From NCBI RefSeq assembly GCF_001624695.1, contig NZ_JSEP01000012.1:1-64000 (forward strand): a stretch of 64,000 bases of DNA, read 5' to 3'. The stretch comes from Labrenzia sp. OB1 (lineage in GTDB: Bacteria; Pseudomonadota; Alphaproteobacteria; Rhizobiales; Stappiaceae). A program made the position numbers and the translations under genes. The notes beneath the pieces are model-generated. The model worked only from the letters and a program-made list of their open reading frames with translations. It searched no databases and was not told where the DNA came from. Of this stretch, positions 33,888 through 41,953 are shown piece by piece. Every line of letters starts with the position of its first letter. Position 1 is the stretch's first letter.

Positions 33888-35337
33888 GTACTCCGCCGGC
33901 CTAGAGGCGCTTGAAAACCGTATTGCCAAAGACCTGACTTTGCTGGAACTGCCGGCAAAACCCTGGGTGCCAAAACGCATAGAGCGGGAACAGGCGGTCA
34001 TTGACGTCATTTTTGTCGGGGCGGGAATGTGCGGTCTTGCCGGGGCTGCCAGGCTCAAACTCTCCGGTGTGGACAATATCGCCCTGTTCGATGCCGCCCC
34101 CGCGGGCAAGGAAGGGCCATGGGAAACCTTTGCCCGCATGCAGACGCTGCGCTCTCCCAAGACGCTGGCGGGACCGTGCCTTGGCATTCCGTCCCTGACG
34201 TTCCGCGCCTTTTTCGAAGCGCGATGGGGCGAAGGCGCCTTTGAACGGATGGACAAAATCCCCAAGGGCATCTGGATGGACTATCTGCGCTGGTATCGAA
34301 AGGTGCTTGCGCTGCCGGTCACCAATGACACCCGCGTAACACAAGTCGCCGCGGCCCGGGATGGACTGATCGCTGTCACGCTGGAACACGATTCCCGCAG
34401 CCGTGTGGAATATTGCCGCCATCTGGTTCTGGCCACCGGCCGGTCCGGTTTGGGCGGAGGCGCCACGCCGGCATTCCTGCAGGGGATCGACCGCAAGTTC
34501 TGGGCCCACAGTGCCGATCACATCGATTTCGCGACATTGAAGGGCAAGAAGGTGGTTGTCATTGGCGCGGGCGCTTCCGCCATGGACAACGCCGCCACAG
34601 CCCTTGAAGCCGGCGCGGGCGCGCTCGAAATGCTGATCCGCCGCAAGGACATGCCACGGATCAACAAGATGACGGGCATCGGAAGCCAGGGCGTGGTGCA
34701 CGGCATGCGATACTTGCCGGACCGCTGGAAGTATCGTTTCAACGACTACGTCAACAGCCAGCAGGTGCCTCCTCCCAGCAGTTCCACCCGGCGTGTCACG
34801 CAACACAAGAATGCCCGCATCTTCCTGGGCTGCCCTGTCGAGAGCGTTACGCAACAGGGGGATCGTCTGGTGCTGACAACACCTGTGGCAAAGTTCGACG
34901 CCGATTTCGTGATTGCCGCGACCGGATTTCGCAACGACTTCATCGGTCGCGACGAATTTTCCGATTTCGCTCCCCACATCCGCACCTGGAAAGACGGCAT
35001 ATTCGAGCCCTCGATGGGAACGCCGCGCCCCTTCATGCTCGATGCGCCTTATCTCGGCGATGCTTTCCAGTTCCTGGAAAAGGAAGAAGGCAGCTGCCCC
35101 ATGCTTGAGAAAATTCACTGCTTCAACGATGCCGCGATGCTCAGCCATGGCAAGCTGTCCGGAGATATCCCGGCAATTTCCGCCGGTGCGGATCGGTTGA
35201 CGCGCGGCATTGCCGCAAAGCTGTTCGCCGAGGATGTCGAGACGCATTTCGCAGGGCTGCAAGCCTACGACGTCCCCGAACTGCGCGGCGATGAATGGGT
35301 CGATGCGACGCCGAGCCTGCTGGAGACAGCGAAATGA
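33880..35337 (+). CDS. FAD/NAD(P)-dependent flavin monooxygenase (FMO-like), copy 2
   Basis: A 485-residue paralogue of the protein at 24787-26217. FAD motif VGAGMCGL at 46-53 and NAD(P) motif VVIGAGASAMDNAA near 228; between them AHSADHIDF takes the place of the FMO fingerprint. ATG 33880 overlaps the LysR gene by eight bases. Both copies keep PxKPW near residue 28 and a C-terminal CFxxAAxxSHGK. The two copies probably act on related substrates or at two steps. The stop overlaps a 31-codon frame that links it to the ABC permease gene. Confidence 0.87.
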   Translation: MTEYSAGLEALENRIAKDLTLLELPAKPWVPKRIEREQAVIDVIFVGAGMCGLAGAARLKLSGVDNIALFDAAPAGKEGPWETFARMQTLRSPKTLAGPCLGIPSLTFRAFFEARWGEGAFERMDKIPKGIWMDYLRWYRKVLALPVTNDTRVTQVAAARDGLIAVTLEHDSRSRVEYCRHLVLATGRSGLGGGATPAFLQGIDRKFWAHSADHIDFATLKGKKVVVIGAGASAMDNAATALEAGAGALEMLIRRKDMPRINKMTGIGSQGVVHGMRYLPDRWKYRFNDYVNSQQVPPPSSSTRRVTQHKNARIFLGCPVESVTQQGDRLVLTTPVAKFDADFVIAATGFRNDFIGRDEFSDFAPHIRTWKDGIFEPSMGTPRPFMLDAPYLGDAFQFLEKEEGSCPMLEKIHCFNDAAMLSHGKLSGDIPAISAGADRLTRGIAAKLFAEDVETHFAGLQAYDVPELRGDEWVDATPSLLETAK

Positions 35338-35429
35338 ACCTCCTTCTCCTTCTCCTTGACGCCTCCGCCGGAACTCTTGCGACACATTGGGACAGGCCGC
35401 ATGCGGCGCTGAAGCGGTCCTCTCCATGA
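35334..35429 (+). CDS. Possible 31-codon coupling ORF between monooxygenase and ABC permease
   Basis: This frame starts with ATG overlapping the monooxygenase stop (ATGA, 35334-35337) and ends with TGA overlapping the permease start (ATGA, 35426-35429). It encodes MNLLLLLLDASAGTLATHWD plus eleven more residues: a Leu run and then a His/Arg-rich tail. Double stop-start overlap is what a translated linking peptide would show. It could be a real microprotein, possibly membrane-associated, or simply a frame carrying ribosomes to the next gene. No family is known to me. Confidence 0.4.
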   Translation: MNLLLLLLDASAGTLATHWDRPHAALKRSSP

Positions 35430-36346
35430 TCGGCTTTTTCCTCCGCCGTCTTGGCGAATCCATGCTTGCGATCTGGGGCGTTGTTACCATCGTGTTCTTC
35501 GTCACACGGGTGCTGGGCGATCCGGCGGCCCTGCTCCTGCCTATTGGCGCAAGTGCTGCCGACATCGAGGCCCTGCGCGATCAACTCGGCCTCAACCAGC
35601 CGCTGATGGTGCAATACTTCCACTTCGTGACCAGCGCCTTGCAGGGAGATTTCGGCACGTCCTTCCAACATGGCCGTGATGCCATGGACGTGGTGCTGGA
35701 ACGTCTCCCCGCCACGGCCACATTGGCCTTGACCGCAATAGCCCTAGGCCTGGTGATCGGCGCCGTGGCAGGGTCTGTCGCCGCACTCAAACGTGGCAGC
35801 GCCGTAGAACTATTGGTCATGGCCGTTGCGCTCCTGGGTCAGGCGACGCCGGTGTTCTGGCTCGGAATCATGCTGATCCTGTGCTTCGCGGTCAATCTGG
35901 GCTGGCTGCCTACGGGCGGCTACGGCACGATCTGGCACCTCATCTTGCCGGCCGTGACCCTGGCTGTTTTCGTATCGGCTTCAATAGCGCGCCTTTTGCG
36001 CTCTTCGATGCTCGATATCCTGCAAGAGGATTATATCCGGACGGCCAAGGCCAAGGGCCTCTTGCGTTCGACAGTCTTCTTTTGGCACGTGGCGCGCAAC
36101 GCCTTGATCCCGGTGGTCACAATGACCGCGATCCTTACGGGCGAGCTCCTGGGCGGGTCCGTGGTGACAGAAACGGTCTTCGCCTGGCCGGGCATCGGAC
36201 GTCTCATCATTCAGGCCATCGAGGCCAAGGATTTTCCGATCATCCAGGCGGGTATCACGCTGATCGCCGCGATTTTCGTGCTCATCAATTTCCTCGTCGA
36301 TCTACTATACGGGGTCCTCGACCCGCGTATCCGCAAGGCGCGCTGA
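35426..36346 (+). CDS. Peptide/nickel-type ABC transporter permease (DppB-like)
   Basis: A 306-residue inner-membrane permease with six predicted membrane segments. The start MIGFFLRRLGESMLAIWGVV is typical of DppB/OppB, and the EAA-type cytoplasmic loop appears in YIRTAKAKGL. ATG 35426 is fixed by the overlap with the preceding short frame. It forms the translocation pore with the next gene. Confidence 0.93.
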   Translation: MIGFFLRRLGESMLAIWGVVTIVFFVTRVLGDPAALLLPIGASAADIEALRDQLGLNQPLMVQYFHFVTSALQGDFGTSFQHGRDAMDVVLERLPATATLALTAIALGLVIGAVAGSVAALKRGSAVELLVMAVALLGQATPVFWLGIMLILCFAVNLGWLPTGGYGTIWHLILPAVTLAVFVSASIARLLRSSMLDILQEDYIRTAKAKGLLRSTVFFWHVARNALIPVVTMTAILTGELLGGSVVTETVFAWPGIGRLIIQAIEAKDFPIIQAGITLIAAIFVLINFLVDLLYGVLDPRIRKAR

Positions 36347-36358
36347 AGGGACGATCGA

Positions 36359-37216
36359 ATGAAACACTTCCTCACAGACCTCTATAGATCCAAGGCGGGC
36401 CTCGTCGGGGCGGTGCTGATCATGGTCATCGTTCTGGTGTCCCTGCTGGCGCCCGTTCTGGACCTCCCGGACCCCACCCGAGGCGATCTGCGCGCACGGT
36501 TGGTAGGACCGACCTGGACGGGCCTATTCACCCCGGGCGCGCATCCCTTGGGCACCGATGAGGTGGGACGCGATATCCTGTCACGACTGATCAATGGCTC
36601 GCGCATTACCCTGCTGGTCGCCACAACGGCGGTTGTTCTGGGCGGTATCGTGGGAACGATCCTGGGTATATTGGCGGGCTACAAAGGTGGCCTGGTTGAC
36701 CGGATTTTGATGCGGCTGGTCGATATCCAGCTGGCCGTACCGCTGATGTTGCTGGCACTTCTGGTGGTTGCGGCGCTCGGCCCCTCTTTGCGCAACGTGG
36801 TGCTGGTATTGGCGCTGACTTCCTGGATCCGTTACGCGCGCATCATCCGCGCTCAGGTTCTGAGCCTGAGGGAGCGCGAATTCGTACAATCCGCGCATGC
36901 AATCGGCGCCTCTACTTTGCGCATCATGTTTCTGCACATCCTGCCGAATGTCTTGACCCCCGCCCTGGTGGTGGGAACGCTGGAACTGGCGCGGGTGATC
37001 ATCATGGATTCCGCCTTGTCCTTCCTGGGCCTGGGCGTACAGCCGCCCACCCCTTCCTGGGGACGGATGCTGGCCGATGGCCGCGTCTACATTTCCTCCG
37101 CGTGGTGGGCCGTGACTTTCCCCGGCCTCGCGATCGTCCTGACAGTTCTGTCCGTAAACCTCTTTGGCGACTGGTTGCGCGACTACTTTGATCCAAAAAC
37201 ACGGAGCGCCAAATGA
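36359..37216 (+). CDS. Peptide/nickel-type ABC transporter permease (DppC-like)
   Basis: A 285-residue permease of the DppC/OppC type with about six membrane segments. HPLGTDEVGRDILSRLI near residue 60 is the family signature, and EFVQSAHAIGAS carries the EAA loop. It overlaps the M24 gene by four bases (ATGA), so the M24 protein is made together with the transporter. Confidence 0.93.
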   Translation: MKHFLTDLYRSKAGLVGAVLIMVIVLVSLLAPVLDLPDPTRGDLRARLVGPTWTGLFTPGAHPLGTDEVGRDILSRLINGSRITLLVATTAVVLGGIVGTILGILAGYKGGLVDRILMRLVDIQLAVPLMLLALLVVAALGPSLRNVVLVLALTSWIRYARIIRAQVLSLREREFVQSAHAIGASTLRIMFLHILPNVLTPALVVGTLELARVIIMDSALSFLGLGVQPPTPSWGRMLADGRVYISSAWWAVTFPGLAIVLTVLSVNLFGDWLRDYFDPKTRSAK

Positions 37217-38406
37217 GCCAAGATCCGCACACCCCTCGCCCCCGCATCGCCCGCCTGAAGTCCGCGATGGCTGACCAGGGCATCGACGTGCTGGTCTCGT
37301 TCAAGCCGGAACACACGTTCTACATGTCGGGTTTCAATCCGATCCTGTATTCGCACCCCGTTGTCATGATCTTGCCCGCGTCGGGCGAGCCGACCTTGCT
37401 GGTGCATGCCTTGCGCGATGCACACGGCCGGGACGAGGGCTTTGTCAGCGATATTCGCGCCTATGGAGTCTGGTCAACCACCAAGACCATGGGGCCCAGG
37501 TGGCAAGACGCCCTGGCCGAGATCCTGGCCGAGAAAGGCCTGAAGCAGGGCCGGGTCGGACTGGAAGCGGATGCCACTCCCATGGCGCGTTGGCAAACCG
37601 TGGCCGAACTGATGCCCCGGGCCGAACTGGTCGACAGCTCGAAGCTGATCGATCGCTGTCGTATCATCAAGGACCCAGACGAGATCGCCCATGCGCGCAT
37701 CGCGGCGGATCTGGCGGATCGCGGCATGGACGCGGCCATCGCTGCGCTGGCGGGCGGCGGCACGGAGCGCGACGCGCACAATGCCTCGCTTATGGCGATG
37801 AACAACCACTGGGCCAAGCATCTTCCTGACAGTGTCGAGGTCGCGGATTTCGGTGGTCTGGAGGGCGGCATGGTCAATGGTCTGGCCACCTGGGTCCTGT
37901 CCGGGCCGCGCATGTTCCGCAACTGCGACAACTCCATTGTGCGCAAACCCGAACCGGGCGAGCTCTGTGCGATTTTCATCTGGGCCGTGGCCAACGGCAT
38001 TCACGCCGAAAACGAACGCACCGTCGCGATAGGAACGCCCCCGGAGCCCCATCGGCGCGCGCTCGAGACGATCCTGGCCATCCGCGATGAGATCACGCCG
38101 GTGATGAAACCGGGCACCCCCCTTGCGGATCTCTACCACATCACAAAACGCGGCCTCACCGATACGGGCTATGCGCGCAATATACCGGGACGGATAGGCC
38201 ATACGATCGGCATCGGTGCGCATGAGCATTTCTCGCTGGATGGCGTAACCGATGTGATCCTGGATCCGGGCATGATGTTCACGCTTGAACCCAACCTGCG
38301 CATTCCGGACCAAGGCGTCTCGACGCAGATCTCCGACACGATCCTGATCACCGAGACCGGACATGAATTCCTGACCAGGTCGCGTGGCGGCTATATCGAG
38401 GTGTGA
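37213..38406 (+). CDS. M24 (pita-bread fold) creatinase/aminopeptidase-P-like protein lacking metal ligands
   Basis: A 397-residue protein with a creatinase N-terminal domain (about 10-145) and an M24 catalytic domain (about 155-390). The His of IGHTIGIGAHEHF (His330) and Glu359 (TLEPNL) are kept. The two Asp ligands of metallo-aminopeptidases are missing: the region reads FIWAVANGIHAENERT, and the last Glu is Ser374 (TQISDT). This is the pattern of metal-free members such as creatinase, which hydrolyse C-N bonds in small molecules. The gene is embedded in the ABC operon, overlapping dppC-like and two bases before the ATPase gene, so it probably acts on the imported compound. Confidence 0.82.
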   Translation: MSQDPHTPRPRIARLKSAMADQGIDVLVSFKPEHTFYMSGFNPILYSHPVVMILPASGEPTLLVHALRDAHGRDEGFVSDIRAYGVWSTTKTMGPRWQDALAEILAEKGLKQGRVGLEADATPMARWQTVAELMPRAELVDSSKLIDRCRIIKDPDEIAHARIAADLADRGMDAAIAALAGGGTERDAHNASLMAMNNHWAKHLPDSVEVADFGGLEGGMVNGLATWVLSGPRMFRNCDNSIVRKPEPGELCAIFIWAVANGIHAENERTVAIGTPPEPHRRALETILAIRDEITPVMKPGTPLADLYHITKRGLTDTGYARNIPGRIGHTIGIGAHEHFSLDGVTDVILDPGMMFTLEPNLRIPDQGVSTQISDTILITETGHEFLTRSRGGYIEV

Positions 38407-38407
38407 C

Positions 38408-39427
38408 ATGACGGCCCTGTTGGACATCCGCAATCTCACGGTCGAATTCGACACCCCGGGCGGGACCGTCCAGGCTGTCAACGGATTGAGTTACCGTGTC
38501 GAGGAAGGGGAAACCCTCGGAATCGTGGGGGAATCTGGCTCGGGTAAATCGGTGCATATCCTGGCCCTGCTCGGTCTTCTGCCAACACCGCCGGCACGGA
38601 TCGTTTCGGGCGAGGCGTGGTTCAACGGGCAAAATCTGATGACCCTGTCCGACCGCGCCCTGCGGGAAATTCGCGGCGGACAAATCGGAATGGTGTTTCA
38701 GGATCCGATGTCCTCGCTCAACCCGGTTCTGACCGTGGGACGCCAGTTGCGCGAGGTTCTGCAACGTCACACCGGCCTCAGGGGCCACGCCCTGAAGGCG
38801 CGCATGGTGGAACTGCTCGATATCGTCGGCATTCCGCACCCGGAGGCGCGCCTTTCACAATACCCGCACGAGTTTTCCGGCGGCATGCGCCAACGGGTCC
38901 TGATCGCTATCGGCATGGCTTGCAATCCGCGCCTCCTTATCGCTGACGAGGCCACAACTGCCCTGGATGTGACCGTGCAGGCACAGATTCTGGACCTTGT
39001 GCGAAAGCTCAAGGCGGACTTCGGCACCACTGTGATCTGGGTCACCCATGACATGGGCGTTGTGGCCGAATTGGCTGACACCGTCCAGGTGATGTACGGC
39101 GGGCGGATCATGGAACGCGGCCCGGTGCGCGCGGTCTTTCACGACCCGCGCTCGGCCTACACCTGGGGGCTGCTTAAATCCCTTCCCACCGAAGGCGCGC
39201 GTACCCAGAAGCGGCTGTACCAGATCCCCGGAAGCCCGCCCAACATGGCGAACATGCCCGCCGGCGACCCCTTTGCACCGCGCAATCCCTTTGCAACGGA
39301 GCGCTGCCACACCGAGGTCCCTCCCTTGCGCAATGTCGACGGATCACAAGACCACCAATTTGCCGCCTGGTACGACCTGCCCGCGCTTCTGGCGCGAGAG
39401 GCCGCGGATGCGGAGGCAAGCTCATGA
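38408..39427 (+). CDS. Peptide ABC transporter ATP-binding protein (DppD-like)
   Basis: A 339-residue ATPase with Walker A GESGSGKS (about 45-52), signature EFSGGMRQRVLIA, Walker B LLIADEATTALD and the oligopeptide-transporter C-terminal region with cysteine near ERCHTE. The Q-loop lies in GMVFQDPMSSLNP. It overlaps the second ATPase by four bases. It energises peptide or amino-acid-conjugate import. Confidence 0.94.
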   Translation: MTALLDIRNLTVEFDTPGGTVQAVNGLSYRVEEGETLGIVGESGSGKSVHILALLGLLPTPPARIVSGEAWFNGQNLMTLSDRALREIRGGQIGMVFQDPMSSLNPVLTVGRQLREVLQRHTGLRGHALKARMVELLDIVGIPHPEARLSQYPHEFSGGMRQRVLIAIGMACNPRLLIADEATTALDVTVQAQILDLVRKLKADFGTTVIWVTHDMGVVAELADTVQVMYGGRIMERGPVRAVFHDPRSAYTWGLLKSLPTEGARTQKRLYQIPGSPPNMANMPAGDPFAPRNPFATERCHTEVPPLRNVDGSQDHQFAAWYDLPALLAREAADAEASS

Positions 39428-40332
39428 TCCCGGCTCCCCTTCTGGACGTTCAAAATCTGATGCGCAGCTTTGGCGGCGGCAAGAGCCTTCTGGGGCGTCC
39501 CAGGCCGGTGATCAACGCGATCAACGATGTGTCCTTTCAGGTTGCCGCCGGCGAGACGCTTGGACTTGTCGGCGAAAGCGGCTCGGGAAAATCGACCGTC
39601 GGACGGGCAGTGCTGCAACTGGACCCCGCGGATTCTGGCTCTGTCCGCTTTGCCGGCACAGAACTGACCATACTGGGACCGCAGCAGATGAAACCCTTTC
39701 GCCGCCGGATGCAAATGATCTTCCAGGATCCCTATTCGGCGCTCAATCCCCGCATGAAGGTCGGGCGGTTTGTGGCCGAACCGCTCGTGGTGCATGGGGT
39801 GGCCGGGGGATCGGCCCTGACGGATCGCGTGGCGGACCTGTTCAGACTCGTTGGGCTCGATCCCTCGTTCATGACCCGCTACCCGCATGAATTTTCGGGC
39901 GGACAGCGGCAAAGGATCAACATCGCCCGCGCCATCGCGCTGGAACCGGCCTTCATCGTCGCGGATGAGCCGATCACCGCGCTTGATGTGTCGATCCAGG
40001 CGCAGATCATCAACCTGTTTCAGGACCTGCAAGACCAGATGGGCCTGGCCTATCTCTTCATCGCGCACGATCTCAGCATGGTGCGCTACCTGTGCCAGCG
40101 GGTTGCCGTGATGTTACGGGGACGCATTGTCGAAATCGCGCCCACCGAGAACATCTTCTCCGACCCGCAACACCCCTACACCCGGTCGCTTCTGGCCGCG
40201 ATCCCGGTGCCTGATCCGGATCGCAAACGGCCGGACCGCCCTCCCTTCGCCGTGTCGGAGAACATACCGCCACGCGAAGCCGGAATGATCGAGGTCTCAC
40301 CCGGTCATTTCGTGCTCGAGCACAAAAAATAA
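39424..40332 (+). CDS. Peptide ABC transporter ATP-binding protein (DppF-like)
   Basis: A 302-residue partner ATPase with Walker A GESGSGKST (about 57-65), Q-loop MIFQDPYSALNPR, signature EFSGGQRQRINIA, and Walker B FIVADEPITALDVS. C-terminal HPYTRSLLAAIPVPDP is typical of DppF/OppF. The start lies inside the DppD-like stop. It is followed by the binding protein. Confidence 0.94.
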   Translation: MIPAPLLDVQNLMRSFGGGKSLLGRPRPVINAINDVSFQVAAGETLGLVGESGSGKSTVGRAVLQLDPADSGSVRFAGTELTILGPQQMKPFRRRMQMIFQDPYSALNPRMKVGRFVAEPLVVHGVAGGSALTDRVADLFRLVGLDPSFMTRYPHEFSGGQRQRINIARAIALEPAFIVADEPITALDVSIQAQIINLFQDLQDQMGLAYLFIAHDLSMVRYLCQRVAVMLRGRIVEIAPTENIFSDPQHPYTRSLLAAIPVPDPDRKRPDRPPFAVSENIPPREAGMIEVSPGHFVLEHKK

Positions 40333-40381
40333 CAAGAGCTGAATGGCTCACCTTCCAATCCACACACTAACGGGGAACACA

Positions 40382-41875
40382 ATGAATTATCTTACAAGAC
40401 TTGTCGCTTCTACAGCCCTTGCAACCTCGTTCGCAGGCGCAGCGATGGCAATGGATCTGACGATCGCCCAGACGTCCGCCGTGAACACGCTGGATCCGCA
40501 TGCATCGGCATCCGTAAACCTCGATCTGTCCGTGCTCAGCCACATCTACCCGACCTTGATCCTGCGCGCGCCCAATCAGGAGCTCACCCCGTCGCTTGCA
40601 ACATCCTGGGAGGCCGTCGACGACCTCACATGGAAGTTCACACTGACCGAAGGCGCCACTTTCGCCAACGGCGAACCGCTGGATGCGGAAACCGTTGCCT
40701 GGAACATCGCCAGGGTGACGAACCCCGAACAGAAAATGCGCATTTCCTCCTGGTTTGCGCAGATCGACGGCGTCAACATCCTCTCCCCCACCGAGTTCGA
40801 GATCAAGACAAAGGCCCCCTTCCCGGCCTTGCCGGCGCAGCTGTCCATGTTCATGCTCCTGCCGCCCAAATGGGCATCGGAAAACGATCCCGTAACCTCT
40901 ACGCTATCCGGTTTCAAATACAGCCTGACAGAAAACGTCCCCGGCGATCATATCACCCTGGAGCCGAACCAGGACTACTGGGGCGAGACCCCTGCGCAGT
41001 TTGACAGCGTCACCTTCCGGGTCATTCCCGAAACCGCAAGCCGTATCGCGGCGCTCATGGCGGGCGAGGTTGATCTGATCAGCAGCGTGCCTGCCTCGGA
41101 AATCGCGAGAATCAACGAAAGCGGCTCTGCGAAAGCCGGTGCCGTGGACAGCACCAGGTCGATCTTTATCAAGTACAACACCGAGAAAACGCCCCTGGAC
41201 AACAAGAAGTTCCGCCAGGCGCTCAACTACGCCGTGGACAAGGAGCTGATTGCGGACGCCCTGTTTGGTGGCCTGGCCAACCCCTCGAAGTGTCAGGTTC
41301 TGTCGCCAAATTACTTTGGCTACAACGATGATCTCACCGCATACCCATACGACCCCGAGATGGCGAAAAAGCTGCTGGCGGAATCCGGTGTCGATCTGAG
41401 CCAGACATTCGAATTCGAACTGCCCTCCAATCGCTACCTGCAAGGCGAGGAAGTTGTCCAGGCGGTCGCGCAAATGCTTGGCGATGTGGGCGTAAAAACC
41501 AACATTATCACGATGGAATTCGGCGCTTACCTCGACAAGTACCGCAAGGCCGGCGATCTGGGCCAATTGTCCCTGCTCGGCCAGGCATGGCCAACGATCG
41601 ACGCGGACGGGTTGCTCACACTGTTCAAACCGGGCAACCAATATTCCTACTGGAACGACACCGGTTTTGACGAACAATTGGTGATTGGCGCAACCACGAC
41701 AGATGTCGCAGTTCGCGAAGCCGCCTACAAAAAAGCCACCGAAATCATGTGTGACGAGGCTCCCGTGCTCTTCCTCTATGCGCAACCCGCCACTTACGGT
41801 GTGTCCACCAAGGTGGACTACACGCCACGCGGCGATGACTGGATGCGCGCCTTCGACATGACGCCCGCACAGTGA
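40382..41875 (+). CDS. Family 5 extracellular solute-binding protein (DppA/OppA-like)
   Basis: A 497-residue periplasmic receptor with a signal peptide ending AGAAMA (about residue 23). Family 5 markers are VNTLDPHASASVNLD, LATSWEAVDDLTWKFTL, FRVIPETASRIAALMAGEVD and FRQALNYAVDKELIADALF. Placing the receptor after the ATPases rather than before the permeases is less common but seen. Receptors of this family bind di- and oligopeptides, opines, glutathione and other conjugates; the ligand here is unknown. Confidence 0.93.
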   Translation: MNYLTRLVASTALATSFAGAAMAMDLTIAQTSAVNTLDPHASASVNLDLSVLSHIYPTLILRAPNQELTPSLATSWEAVDDLTWKFTLTEGATFANGEPLDAETVAWNIARVTNPEQKMRISSWFAQIDGVNILSPTEFEIKTKAPFPALPAQLSMFMLLPPKWASENDPVTSTLSGFKYSLTENVPGDHITLEPNQDYWGETPAQFDSVTFRVIPETASRIAALMAGEVDLISSVPASEIARINESGSAKAGAVDSTRSIFIKYNTEKTPLDNKKFRQALNYAVDKELIADALFGGLANPSKCQVLSPNYFGYNDDLTAYPYDPEMAKKLLAESGVDLSQTFEFELPSNRYLQGEEVVQAVAQMLGDVGVKTNIITMEFGAYLDKYRKAGDLGQLSLLGQAWPTIDADGLLTLFKPGNQYSYWNDTGFDEQLVIGATTTDVAVREAAYKKATEIMCDEAPVLFLYAQPATYGVSTKVDYTPRGDDWMRAFDMTPAQ

Positions 41876-41910
41876 CGCACGCGACCGGCGTGTAAATATC
41901 CGAAACAGCG

Positions 41911-41936
41911 AACAGGCGGGCATTTGCGCGCCTGTT
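41911..41936 (+). terminator. Hairpin between the binding-protein and molybdoenzyme genes
   Basis: AACAGGCG (41911-41918) pairs with CGCCTGTT (41929-41936) over eight bases with a ten-base loop, followed by TCGTCC. It lacks a T run, so it may protect the binding-protein mRNA 3' end or partly attenuate transcription rather than terminate it. Confidence 0.4.
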
Positions 41937-41953
41937 TCGTCCCGAGGGGCAGC

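Noticed and set aside
33901..35565. 554-codon open frame on the minus strand
   Set aside because: It is antisense to the flavin monooxygenase and permease genes, whose motifs and overlaps are convincing.
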